Of a stretch of 64,000 nucleotides of DNA, positions 44,623-55,842 are shown piece after piece. Where the stretch lies: the NCBI RefSeq assembly GCF_032854445.1, contig NC_088295.1, forward strand, positions 18,463,385-18,527,384, written 5' to 3'. The notes below the pieces were generated by a model. The model was not told the origin of the DNA, searched no databases, and saw only the letters and a program-made list of their open reading frames with translations. A program made the translations under genes and the position numbers. Every line of letters starts with the position of its first letter. Position 1 is the first letter of the stretch. This stretch comes from Liolophura sinensis (Eukaryota; Mollusca; Polyplacophora; Chitonida; Chitonidae).

Positions 44623-45273
44623 CGCAGAGCGTTATGGGTAATAAATTCGCCTGGTCGATGTTGTAGCAGACGAATTCGTTTCTGATGTACATTAATTCAG
44701 TGATCTTTGTAGTTGCCCACTCTTCCGGGAACATTACAGCAATAAATTACACTTTCAATGTGATTATAAGCGATGGTATGTTGGGAATGTTTTTCCTTAC
44801 AAAGTGTCGCATTACAGAAGCCACTCACTGTCTCACTCCACTCATGTGAGTGTTACCACTCACAAAGTTCCCATGATTAAGGTAAACCCCTCTCACGTGT
44901 TATCCTTAGAAGAACGCGGAATGCAACCAAATTAATAGGGCAGTTAATGCCTTTTTTTATGACTTGGGTCTTTACTGCATCTATATTAGTCTCAGCTTTT
45001 TACAGTGGTAATGTTGCTTTTCCTTTTTATATATACTTGCAGCTGTTCTGCCTTTCTTACTTATTTACGTTGCAGGTGTTTGAAGAACATAATTTATGCA
45101 GTCTTAATTATTTATAATGTTAACTCATAGATAAAACAGCTACTGAAAAGCAGTACCTTTTGTTTTCAGGTTAACACGGCCATTTGATCTCAGATGACAA
45201 GATAGTTTGATAGCTCAAACTTTGACCTTTGTGCTAGTCATGTGACTTCACCAAGCCGTTCGACCATGTAAAG
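44623..45273. promoter_or_regulatory. Shared 5' region between RPL18 and sphingosine kinase
   Basis: The two genes are head to head with about 675 bases between start codons. No TATA box is obvious. CACTCA-type words form a local imperfect palindrome near 44825-44865. A shared promoter is plausible from the spacing but not shown. Confidence 0.4.
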
Positions 45274-45681
45274 ATGGCTACACCCGGCCTGATGGACGTG
45301 GACGATCGGCAAGAGACGTTGTTGTGTGGAAATTTCTCTCTTTTCCCACGAAAAAAGCCTGAATTTCACGTGAGACTTTCGCAAAAAGCCATTTGGTTTC
45401 GTCCAACAGAAGCTGATAACAAGGATGATAAAATAATTTTTACTTCTGATGTGATCGGTTGTCAATGTCGCCAAGGAGCACAGGATGATAGCTCTGCATA
45501 TTTCACTGTCTATGCGTACCCTTTTCGAAAGAAACTGTTTTCTGGAAAGATGACAAGACAGAGACAGTCTATAACTTTTGATATCCATGATTTCGAAAGC
45601 TACGAGGAGAATCGGAAAGTGTCGGCAAAATGGCGCCGTGTTATCTTATCACTAGCGCAGGGAATTAAGGTGACAAAGAAG
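45274..45681 (+). CDS. SPHK: Sphingosine kinase exon 1
   Basis: Starts MATPGLMDVDDRQETLLCGN and carries the family N-terminal module (VRLSQKAIWFRP, RRVILSLAQGI). The best donor is AAGAAG|GTAAGG at 45681/45682 (phase 0), but exon 2 needs phase 1. A weak alternative, GTAC|GTTAAC at 45724/45725, would fit. Confidence 0.85.
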
Positions 45682-48600
45682 GTAAGGGAGGCTCAAACCG
45701 GACCAGTGGTCTGCCCGTCTGTACGTTAACAGCTGAACACAAATAACAGATCCTTACTCACCCATGACATGTACATGCATAAATAACTAAAGCCTCTAGT
45801 GAACTAACTCATGCCAGCCGAGTGTCAGTTAGGCTTTCATGTACAGGTAACATTGATGTAGTTCAGTTATATGTTCAGTTTTCTGATTTGTCTTCATTGT
45901 GTTAACCATGCTGGCATGCTTTCAAATCTAACATTAGACAGTCGATCAGATTTCTTCAGATGTGACAATTAAACATTGACACTTAATTGACTGTTGAAAA
46001 TTTGCTTCTATTTTTGTATTTTCTTGTTTGTTTTGAAAGTAACCACTGCCTACTTAGCAAGATCATATTTTTGCCCTGTTCATTTGCATAAACTGTTGAT
46101 ACAATATGATATTGCATCGCCAGGTGCACATTATGGGTCATTCATCAGGTGATACTGCACAGTGATTTGTGTTTCTGTAGGGATAAAATCCTGTGCTCCT
46201 GTGAGCCATGGGAAACTCAAGGTATTGGTGAACCCACACAGTGGTCCTGGCAAAGCCTTGCAGATTTTCCAGAAACAAGTTATACCCATGTTGGATGAGG
46301 CAGAGATAAAGTATGATTTAATTACAACAGGTGAGTTTGACAGGTCACAATCCAGGGAAAACATTTAGGATGCTAGCATAACGTCATTATGGTTTGATGC
46401 CTTACTCCAGAGCATTTTACATACGCAGTTAGACTCCAGTTTATGCCTAATTAAAGGAATCCGAGGAAGGTCATGCAAGCATATAGAAAAGATTTCCCTT
46501 TGCCAGTTAGATTTGTTTTCTTGTTTCCTTTAATGTTGTAAATTTGTGAACTTTAAGTTTGTCATTCATATTTACTATTTATTGTTCAGATTACAGAAAA
46601 TGAAGGTTATTACAGCTTCCATCCAGTGTTATGTAGGAGGTCCCGGGTTATAGCTAGGATTCTTTACATCTACTAGTTTTTGTAGCATTTATGCAAAACA
46701 TAAAGAATTGGTCAGCCTGTTCTCAGTATAAAGTAACTGTAACTTATCTCTTACAGCATACAGCAAGGTGACTTGCATTTGTGGCCACGTTTGATCTCTA
46801 ACAAAGAATTCCATGATCTCCTCTGGACCTTTAACTGTCTTCGGTGACAAGCTTTTGAGAGAGATCCAACATGGCCAAGAGTACAAGTCGACTATAAGGT
46901 CAGAAATCTTTGTACATGTCATGTTTGGGGAATCCAAAACAATATACTTGTATAACTAAAGACATGCAAACTGTGATTTGTAGTACATGTGCTATGATAT
47001 TTTAACAGAGTATGCTGGCCATGCCAAGGACCTGGTGGGGACCATGGATCTGTCTGAGTGCTATGCTGTAGTGATTGTGTCGGGAGATGGACTAGTGTAT
47101 GAGGTGAACCATGCTTCTTCAGATATTCTCATTATACTAGAAGCTTGTGCAAACATAACCTGGTTGAATGCCACATCAAAATTTACATTGATTTCACCAC
47201 CAGCAACATATTTCTAGGTTTGTATATGCCTTCAACTGCAACAAAAGGTTATTGGCTGATAAGGCATGGTGATATTAATTTACATGTACTTGATCATACC
47301 CTTACAATCATGAGGTGTACACCTCAGTGAGAGGTTATACATGAGATTATGTGGGGTGTATGCCTCATTTACACCTTAGTGTGAGGTATAGATGAGGTGT
47401 ATATCGGGTGTATGCCTCATGTACACCTTAGTGTGAGGTATAGATGAGGTGTACACCCCATCTATATTATCAGAGGTGTATAGGCCATATGCCTATACCT
47501 CAGAAATACCTCAGGAACTTTGAAAAAAATTAACATTTAGAAGATGTACCTCAGGTACACTTTAGAAACTAGAGTTTTTGAGCGGTTTTTTGAACATGAG
47601 ATTATGTGCTTCAAATGCACCTCAGCAAGTTTGAAAAAAAAAAATCAACACTTAGTAGATGTACCATAGGAACTTTGAAAGTTAAAAAAGGTAAATGATC
47701 TACCTCGGGCACACCTTACAGACTTTGAGAATTTTTGAATATAATTTAGCAGTCGTGTACCTAAAGTACACCTCAGCCACTTTTTTAAAGTTTTAAAACA
47801 AGAGATCAGATTTACATATATCTGATATATTTGCCCCTGATTATTCTTAGATGGCTGCCCTGAACAGGGTGCATACATATATTCCAGGCTGTGAGAGAGC
47901 AACCCAATTATGCACTGCTTGATGCTTCTTGGGACAGAATTTGTAACAAGTTTGAGCACATGAACAGTTCGTAATGGCATAGAAAAGGGATAGCATTAAA
48001 TTTTGATCAAGCAGCTAACAGGCCTCACCTAAATGTATATCACTGTTGTTGTTAGTCAGGTGAGATTTAGAGACACTGTAAACGAAGAATAGCATGCACT
48101 TACAAACATACTTAAATTTATTTATAATTTACACAGCCAATATTTAAGTGTTTTGAGCTTCTTTTGTAACAAAATAAGAGTTAAAACACACCTCTACAGG
48201 GTACAACTCCACTGAGGTGTAACATAGATGTACTTGAGGTACTAACTTGCGTAATTGGTAGTACCCCAGATACACCTAAATTATACCTTAGACACACCTC
48301 AGTTCAGATAGGCTTTGTACCCCAGTGGTACACATCAACTGTACCTCAAGTATACCTCCAGTACTCCTTGTAAGGGTAAGGATAGGGACCTACATGTAAA
48401 AGCTTTATAATCATTGATCTTTAGTGTAGTGCACAGTAAAGTAGGCTGTATTGATTGTTGATAACTGCATTTTGATAGTGGCTGTTATCTTTTATTTATC
48501 TTCATTGTCCAAGTCACTTGGTTTCAAAATGGTAACATCAGTGAAAGATATGCACATACAGGTGATGCACTCATACAAGTGTCTGAATTGTAATACACAG

Positions 48601-51011
48601 CTTTCTCTAATGCATATCTTTCTTCATAGTAGTGCATTTTTTATAATTTTTCATGAAATCAGCCCCTAATTTACTAATTTTCTCAGATCTGTGTAAATGA
48701 TTACCGGTACTTCTGTAAAATGTAGTCAGTGAAATAGCAGTATAAACATTGAAATGATGACCCAAGCTTGTATAAGGCAATGTTACATGAGCAGTGATCA
48801 GCAGAATAATGTAGGTTATCACTCACACAGATTTTTGTCTCACCATTCCTTTCTTGATAAACTTTATATGTTTAATTATTTTATGAATTACATATTTGCT
48901 TAAGTTTCATGTTAAATATTGTATACATATATTTCCAGGTTATCAATGGGTTCATGGCAAGAACTGATTGGGATAAAGCTATTAAAATGCCTCTTGGAGT
49001 TTTACCAGGAGGTTCTGAAATGCCCTGTGTTGTTCCATTAACTACTCAGCTGGGTAAATCAGATACCTATAGATTTACTGTGATTGAAAGTTTTTCTGTT
49101 TTAAATGCTAAACATTACAGAAAATATAGCATTTCCACCTAAAACTTTTAAATTATAGACTTTCAGGCAGTGTCTGCAAAATTTTGACCTAGTATTCAGT
49201 CATGCTGCTTACTGTGTTACTCCAGAGTTATTTACCACTTTCTTACAAGCAGTGATCACATTACGTGGGAATTCAAACCTCAAGACCTCTTTGGTGATGT
49301 TTGACAAGTAACGTTAGTAGTTCTGTACTGTTGTATTATTCCATGGTGGTAGTTTTTAAAAAATGTCTTTCCCTTTTTTTCCTTTTCTAGTGAACCAATG
49401 ACTGAAAATATCGTTCTGCATTCCACATTCATTCTGATAAAACACAGAGTACTCCCTATGGATCTTGTCTCTATTGAGACACCCAAAGAAAAGGTGTACT
49501 CTTTTTTATCCACATGTATTGGCTTTATTGCTGATGTGGATTATGAGAGTGAAAAATACAGAAGTCTTGGTGGTGCTAGATTCACACTGGGTGCGCTAAA
49601 ACGAATTATGGGTAAGTGGGATGGTCTTCAGGATGACAGGAGTGAGGGAGACAATGCCTATCTGAACCTTTTATGAAGGATAACAATTCACAAAGACAGT
49701 ATTTTCGAGATAGGTTAATTTATGTACACACCAAACACCGAACAGAAACGTTTTTGAGTGGAGTGTTCTGGGCTAGCGATCTTTGAGCATTTTTTAGTGG
49801 AGAAAAACACCCATAAAGCTTTATACATAAGTGCTCAAAGAGTGAAACATCTTTGACTTCAGCTGATTAATTATTTGTTTATATTGCTCTGCGACTGTCT
49901 GTAGCTTAAGTGTGGAAGTATTATACGCTATCTGAAAGATCTACGCACCAAGTGAAAACTCTTTTTTATTTTACTTTTGAAGTGATGAACTGTTGTATTT
50001 TTCGTTTGTATCTTTCTCCTGGTAGCTCAAAAATGAACATGTTACACCCTACATAAGTATTGCACTCAAGTGATTTGTTGAATGCAGATTTTCTGTTTTG
50101 CCTTGTTCCTAGGACTGAAGACCTACAGGATGAGAGTTTCCTACCTCCCTATAGCAGAATATGAACAAAGTCAGCCCAATGGCCAGCCTGCTGGAGAGAA
50201 GGTGCTAAGAAAAATCAGGAGTTTTTCACTGAAAAGTAAAACAGATAGTTTAAATGCCATTGATTCGAATGGGGTGATTGGGCCAGACATGGTGGGCGAC
50301 AAACTACGATCATACTCTGTCCCAGGTGAAGGGCTAGAGGGTCTGCAGGATCTACAGGCAGGGAAAGAATCAGAGGTTGGTAGTAGAGACAGGAGCCAGT
50401 CTGAACACAATACCATTAACCTTCAGACTGAGGAGCAACTGTTCTCTAGTCTGCTACAGGATAGTCCAGGTACTGAAAGTCAGACAGAGGATTCTGGGGA
50501 CATGAAACCTGGCGATGTACCTCAGGCAAAGATGAGTGCTTCTGAGGATAGTCTCTTCAGTGATAACGGCATCATCCGGGAGAATGTGACTGCTGTGAAG
50601 ACAGGCGACGCTCCAGTCCCCACCCCACTTGTTCCGCCTCTATCTGAGCCTGTCCCAGACAACTGGGTGACGGTGGAGGACGAGTTTATTACAGTAGCAG
50701 CCGTGTATCAGAGTCACCTGTCTAATGACTGTATGATGGCCCCACAGGGGCGCCTCAGTGAGGGCTTTGTGTACCTGACATTATTGAGGAAGGCCGGGGT
50801 GACACGGGGCACCTTGCTCAATCTCTTCTCCTCCATGGCAGAAGGAGCTCATGTGGACTCTCCCCATGTGGAGACCATTAGGGCTCTGGCGTTCCGTATA
50901 GAGCCCCTTTGTAAGGAAGGTGTCATAATGGTGGATGGAGAGATGATAGAGTTTGGGCCCCTCCAGGGACATATACTGCCCCAGCTGGCCAGAATCCTGG
51001 CCATTCGATGA
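45274..51011 (+). CDS. SPHK: Sphingosine kinase (SPHK1/2 family), six exons, one frame break
   Basis: The product would phosphorylate sphingosine to sphingosine-1-phosphate, a lipid signal, using ATP. Coding exons are 45274-45681 (or to 45724), 46181-46330, 47009-47103, 48939-49053, 49391-49611 and 50113-51011. Domains in order are an N-terminal lipid kinase module, then LKVLVNPHSGPGKALQIF, the first strand and loop of the DAGK catalytic fold. Then come SGDGLVYE with the catalytic aspartate, VINGFMARTDW and the glycine-rich motif. CIGFIADVDYESEKYRSLGG and a long acidic insert lie before a conserved C-terminal half (PDNWVTVEDEFITV to VDGEMIEFGPLQGH). The implied length of about 630-640 residues is closer to vertebrate SPHK2 than to SPHK1. 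In exon 4 one base is missing inside GSGNAL, so the deposited sequence shifts frame and stops early in exon 5. The phases of exons 4 and 5 fit only the unshifted frame. Confidence 0.93.
46181..46330 (+). CDS. SPHK: Sphingosine kinase exon 2
   Basis: Acceptor TTTCTGTAG. Codes for GKLKVLVNPHSGPGKALQIF and QKQVIPMLDEAEIKYDLITT, the start of the catalytic fold. Ends in phase 1 at ACAACAG|GTGAGT. Confidence 0.93.
47009..47103 (+). CDS. SPHK: Sphingosine kinase exon 3
   Basis: Acceptor TTTTAACAG. Codes for EYAGHAKDLVGTMDLSECYA, then VVIVSGDGLVYE with the catalytic Asp in SGDG. The motif has Tyr where vertebrates have His. Ends in phase 0 at GAG|GTGAAC. Confidence 0.92.
47299..48376. mobile_element. 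1.08-kb inverted-repeat element in sphingosine kinase intron 3
   Basis: The ends are CCCTTACAA and TTGTAAGGG, each flanked by TA, the target duplication expected of Tc1/mariner-like transposition. Complementarity continues more loosely inside. Words like GAGGTGTA and TACACCTC recur throughout in both orientations (GAGGTGTACACCTCA, GTGAGGTATAGATGAGGTGT and others), so the interior is a dense field of small inverted repeats. No transposase frame is present. Confidence 0.75.
48939..49053 (+). CDS. SPHK: Sphingosine kinase exon 4, with a one-base deletion
   Basis: Acceptor ATTTCCAG. Codes for VINGFMARTDWDKAIKMPLG, then VLPGGS. After that TCTGAAATGCCCTG stands where family logic requires TCTGGAAATGCCCTG (Ser-Gly-Asn-Ala-Leu). 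Read in the shifted frame, the remaining bases give INYSAG and end in phase 2 at GCTGG|GTAAAT, which matches exon 5. Confidence 0.9.
49391..49611 (+). CDS. SPHK: Sphingosine kinase exon 5
   Basis: Acceptor CCTTTTCTAG. Codes for EPMTENIVLHSTFILIKHRV, then LPMDLVSIET, CIGFIADVDYESEKYRSLGG and ARFTLGALKRIMG. Enters in phase 2 and ends in phase 1 at ATGG|GTAAGT. Confidence 0.93.
50113..51011 (+). CDS. SPHK: Sphingosine kinase exon 6 (terminal)
   Basis: Acceptor TTGTTCCTAG. Codes for LKTYRMRVSYLPIAEY, then about 170 residues rich in Ser, Glu, Asp and Gly with no known fold (the SPHK2-like insert), then SEPVPDNWVTVEDEFITVAA, SHLSNDCMMAPQGRLSEGFV and the C-terminal strands. TGA at 51009-51011. Confidence 0.95.
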
Positions 51012-51452
51012 CCAAACAGTGTAAATATTATAATAGAAGAGTGAAGTGGTGTGGAAACCAACATCAGCTGTAAAGATATGACATTTGTGCGTGCCTTTAA
51101 TTTGTAGAGAATATCAGAAAATTTTTTTGATATCATGTAATTTATTCCACATACTAAGTCTTCCTCAGAGATGGTTAGAGTGACCATTCCATTTTATTGC
51201 GAAATTTTCACTATTTTTATACTCCTAGATTAGAAAGCATTTATCAAGATGATATATAAGTGCAAGACTTCTGTGGGAAATCTAAAGTCCCAAGGAAGAG
51301 AATGACACTAAGCGCTTTGGGATGTGTCTCAATCAGAATCATCAGAATCAAATACGTATACAGTGGATTTTTATTAAATTACCATGTCAGATTTTCACCG
51401 GGTTTAGTGTTTGTGTTTCCTGTGATTTGTGTATGACTATATATATGTACTA
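51012..51452 (+). other. Presumed 3' UTR of sphingosine kinase
   Basis: I see no gene-like content. No canonical AATAAA lies close to the stop, so the cleavage site is not located. A transposon-like element begins at 51453. Confidence 0.4.
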
Positions 51453-52383
51453 CTGTAAAGTAATTATTATTCGCTGGGATTTATTTTCGCGGATTTTCTC
51501 CAAAAATGTGTTCGCGGGAATTAATTTTCACGTGTTTAAGAGAATACTGAAAAAAAAAATCTTAAAAATTTTCAAGATATAATATGACCGAAATTATTCA
51601 AGGACGTCAAATAGGTATCATCATGGGTGCCTTTAATCCTCCTCTGTTTTCTGCGGTGTTGCAAATCCTCGTGATCTGGATCAGAGATTAAAACAATGGG
51701 AGATGGATTACTAGTATCACTACGTAAGAAGATTACTTTCGCATCTACCGTGAGCTGTACTCAAATATGTGTCACTTCTTTTTGAACCATTGATGAGTAC
51801 TTTTAAAGGGGCCTGTCATCTTTTCAGCAGTTCAACGCAAAACACATGAATTCACCATTATCGGCGCCAGTCACTCAATCGTTATCAAGCAACACGGTAA
51901 GTTTTGCTTTATTTGCGTTTATTTTCGTCCTCGGTAGCCTGCCAGAAATCCCAAACATTGCCGTAGCTGTCAAACGGCCATTGTGTTGTTGAACACACTT
52001 CACAGTTTGTTAGAAGCTCACCCATTGGACCACAGGAGAGACAGCCAAGAGATAGCGTGTATCAGAGCAACATTCCTTAGAAGCCAACACGTGAAGGTAT
52101 CAACTTTCCTTTCACTTTACCGACTTAGTGAAGACTAATCAAGCTAAAGACGAATGAACTCCCACTTTGTTTTATACCCACCAAGCCTGAGCACCAGAGT
52201 TTGTATGTATTTGAAATATAATTTCCCTTCCTTGCTGTTAAAAAATTTAGCTGGCCTTTCAGCCTGGCAAAGATTTCATTTCATTATTACTACTGGCTGT
52301 AGTATGCGATTCAATATAAGATATTTTCGCTGGAATTATTCTTCGCAGTAAATTATTCACCGCGAAAATTAAGTACTTCACAG
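51453..52383. mobile_element. 0.93-kb TIR element with TA target duplication
   Basis: The left end CTGTAAAGTAATTATTATTC and right end ACTTCACAG form imperfect terminal inverted repeats (CTGTRAAGTA). Both are flanked by TA (51451-51452 and 52384-52385). Words such as TTATTTTCGCGG and ACCGCGAAAAT continue the inverted similarity for about 60 bp. No transposase frame is visible, so it would be non-autonomous. Confidence 0.7.
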
Positions 52384-52385
52384 TA

Positions 52386-54884
52386 TCTGTGTAGCTATCC
52401 TCCTAATCATCTTCATAATTCATTACTCGTTAACGGTGTTGAAGATCCAGTACACGTTTGTTCTGGAATCTGGGTCACAAACACATCCCTAACGCAAGCT
52501 GACCTGATTCATCAGTGTGAACTTACTATAACAGTACACCCATGAAACTACTCTTACTGGGGAATTATAACTGTATGTACGGTACTCAGAAACGGAAGAA
52601 GCATAGGAGCATATCTCCCTCGCGGTGACTTAGGAGATCAATATCCTGAGGTTTGCAGTAATTGTGCATCAGAACATAATTGTTGCTTCAGGCTTGATAC
52701 CTTTGTGCTGGAGTAGGACCCTAATGGCCCACATAGAAGATTAGACTGTACAACGATCTTCTTAGCCTTGTTTGAATGCTTGGTTTTAAGTAAGCATTGC
52801 CTAGAGCTTGGTTTTAACTCCAGTCGTAGTCATCGCAATGCGCACCATGATCATGTATCCTCTCAGGTGTGCACACCATCAAATGCATGTGAATTACTTC
52901 AACTGAAGAGGCTATACTGAGATTTTTGTTTAAAAAATTTCGCTAATCAAATCATAGTGTGTACGTTCGAAAATGTTATGAGACCCGCTTGGAACTACAT
53001 TACCCATTTTGAACAGTAGGCCTAACACGTGCACAGACTAGGATGTTATTGTGTGAACGGTAATAATCTGGGCTATTCTGAAATGATAGGAGTAACTCAC
53101 ATTAGATTTGTGCTGGGTTTTTTGCCAAACATCTCCGGTATGGTTTCCTTAAATGTTCAAAGTTGTTCTTTTCCAGACGTAAATCTTCGCCTCTGATCAC
53201 TGCACTTTATGGTAATTAATGAGCAGGCAACCTTCGTGGTGTATCAGTTCTTGTTTGTACTAAAATCTAATTCTCCAATTTCATGTACAGATAGTATCGT
53301 GGTGTAAGCTTGTGCAAGATTACGTTTTGTTTTATGACAGTCATTTTTCCTTGCAATGAATTTGACATGACATTTTTGTGGCGTCTAGGTATGTATAAAA
53401 TATAGGGTATTTTTTTTATTTAATTGAAAAGTTTAACTTAGTAAAACCACACAACACACAAGGTATATCTAGACTGATGCGATTCTTCAGTAATATAGTT
53501 ACTAGCGAACCCGCAAGAAGAGCAACCATGTAAATATCACCTCTCAAATCCACAGTTAATTAAGTGTATAGCAATTAATGGCACACCATTATTAGTGTAT
53601 TATTAATACACAGCTGGGAGGCCTACTCGTAAATATGCTTGTTTAAACCAGGGTAAACAGGACTATCAATTTGTCATTGAAGGTAAAATGCCCCAGTTTT
53701 TGTTGCACAATGTCAATAGGAGACGAATGAATTCTCTTGTATCTGAACCCTTTTAGAGACAAATCTGGAATACTTGAACGGCAACGATGTATTATCTGTA
53801 CCGGTATAGCATGGTGAGTATATAGCATATCACTTCAGTGTCCTTGAGATTTCTTCATTCTTCAGGTTAGTTTCATGCCATTTTCTATATGTATATATAG
53901 GCTTAACTGCAGATAATTATTACATCTTTTTTTTTTTTTAAGTTGTCATGTGGTTGTGTTGATGACTTCTCTGACAGGCATGTGAACAAACAGGTCATAC
54001 GATATAGGTAGGCTTAAATATGGGGGAAAAGGCTGTTTGTATAGGCGTTTCTGCCTTAGCTGTGGTTGCTACCCTCTTACACGCAAGTTACCCACAATTT
54101 ACGTAGAGCCAGTATGAAAGACTACAACAAAGAGAGTTAAACCATGCAGAGCAGTGGAGACCGTGTGGTAGTTGGCTAATAGTCACATCTATTACAGGTT
54201 AATGCGGCCTCAGTTTGTCAATTTACCTCAGTTAGGATTTTATTGCTCAGATAATATAGTAACTTAGACGCCCCGTAGCACCATGGATGGCTTAAGCTTA
54301 ATTAGGTACAAAAAAGCGTGATGTTAAATTGCAATATACTCGCCGACAATGGTCTATGCCGGACATATAGAACAAATTGATGAGAAAATCCGCCTGTATC
54401 ATCTGCATGTTGCCTGATGCAATGTACTATAGCCTCTTCACGTTCAGGTATAATCATGTTGAGTCTGCCGATCTTGACGGCTTCATTGCTTCCATAAAAC
54501 ATTTAAGCGGATTCCCAACTGAACAAAACTCCCCACCTAGATTACAACCCAACGTCGGCTTACGTCTGTAAGGTTGCTCTTACCCAATCACAGGTGCACA
54601 AAGGTGGGCATTAAGAAATTGCTAATACGTCGAATTGCTGAGGTCGAATAAACGTTCACGAAGACAAAACAATGTCTGGCGAATGATGTCGACCCGTAAC
54701 TTTGAGACTAATTTTAAGGACACGTTTTCATTAAATTTAGCCTTTGAACTCCAAAACTGAGTGCGTGAAGTAAACTCGGTTAATGATTTTCTTATCCAAA
54801 GGCTGCCCAGTTTTTCGTTGTATTAACTGTTGGTAATACGTTATACATTGCTTACATGCCGATGACAGTTGATTGTTTGTACAT
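52386..54884. other. Non-coding stretch, nothing recognised
   Basis: Short frames at 53643, 54302 and 54377 show no domain. There is no tandem array, RNA gene or element end that I can support. Confidence 0.5.
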
Positions 54885-55440
54885 GTACATTGAGCATGTC
54901 CTATATATCGGTGACTGTTGATAGGCATTTATCAAGTCGATGGCTGTTAGTTGTCCCTACATTGATCATGTCCTACATAAATCTGTGACTGTTGATTTGT
55001 TTACTCAGTTCGTTAGCGCGCTAGCGCAGCATGATGACCCAGCAGTCTTTCACCAGTGGGGTCCCTGTGAGTTCAAGTCCAGTTCATGCTGGCTTCCTCT
55101 CCGGTCGTACGTGGGAAGGTATGGCAGTTTCCATCCACAATAATGCTGGCCGCCGTCGTATAAGTTAAATATTCTTGAGTACATAAAAAATAAATTAATT
55201 TGTTTATGTGTTAGGCATTTTTAACGTCGATGACTCTTAGTTGTCTGTACATTGAGCATGTCCTACATAAATCTGTGACTGTTGATTTGTTTATGCGTTA
55301 GGCATTTTTCATGTCGATGGCTGTTAGCTGACCCTACATTGAGCATGTCCTATATAAATCTGTGACTGTTGATTGTTTATGCGTTAGGCATTTATCATAT
55401 GTCGATGGCTGTTAATTATCTATGTTCATTAGGCGTTTTT
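54885..55440. repeat. Degenerate tandem repeat split by a SINE
   Basis: The chain TCGATGGCTGTTAGTTGTC, ACATTGAGCATGTCCTA, ATCTGTGACTGTTGATTTG and GTTAGGCATTT recurs about four times at roughly 90-100 bp when the SINE at 55004-55197 is left out. Looser words (CGTCGATT, GTTGATTGTCT) continue to about 56050. Confidence 0.75.
55004..55197 (+). mobile_element. SINE copy with tRNA-like head
   Basis: Contains TTAGCGCGCTAGCGCAGC, the B-box GTGAGTTCAAGTCC, CGTACGTGGGAAGGTA and CTGGCCGCCGTCGTATAAGT, with an A-rich tail. A central deletion removes the section with the GGTCGTGGGTTT motif. The target duplication is ATTTGTTTA at 54995-55003 and 55198-55206. Confidence 0.9.
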
Positions 55441-55756
55441 TACATGACGATTCTTACATTCCGATAACCTTTGAATGTCTACTCATTAGTCATATCTGAC
55501 TCCTGTTTTGAACTTGTTCTCGCCTCTATATCGGTGGAAAATTGCCGATGTGGCGTATAAGCCATAGCCATTCATTTATTCATCCCCATCCATTAGTCAT
55601 TTCATTCACGTCGATTTTCTACAGAGCCTGCGTCACTCATTTCTGACATGTTGATGACTGTTGACTGTCTGCATGAGTTGTTCATTTTTTACTTGTCAGT
55701 GGACATTGATTTTCTACACATATACTCATTTCCTTTAGGTCAGTTGTCTATGCTTT

Positions 55757-55842
55757 GGCCTCCCACCACAATGCTGGCCGCCGTCGGATAAGTGAAATAT
55801 TTTTTAGTATGTCATAAAACACCAAGCAAATAAATAAAATTA
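55757..55842 (+). mobile_element. 5'-truncated SINE
   Basis: GGCCTCCCACCACAATGCTG, GCCGCCGTCGGATAAGTG and CATAAAACACCAAGC followed by an AAATAAATAAA tail are the 3' third of the main SINE. Confidence 0.85.

Noticed and set aside
45238-45588. 116-codon minus-strand frame
   Set aside because: Antisense shadow of sphingosine kinase exon 1.
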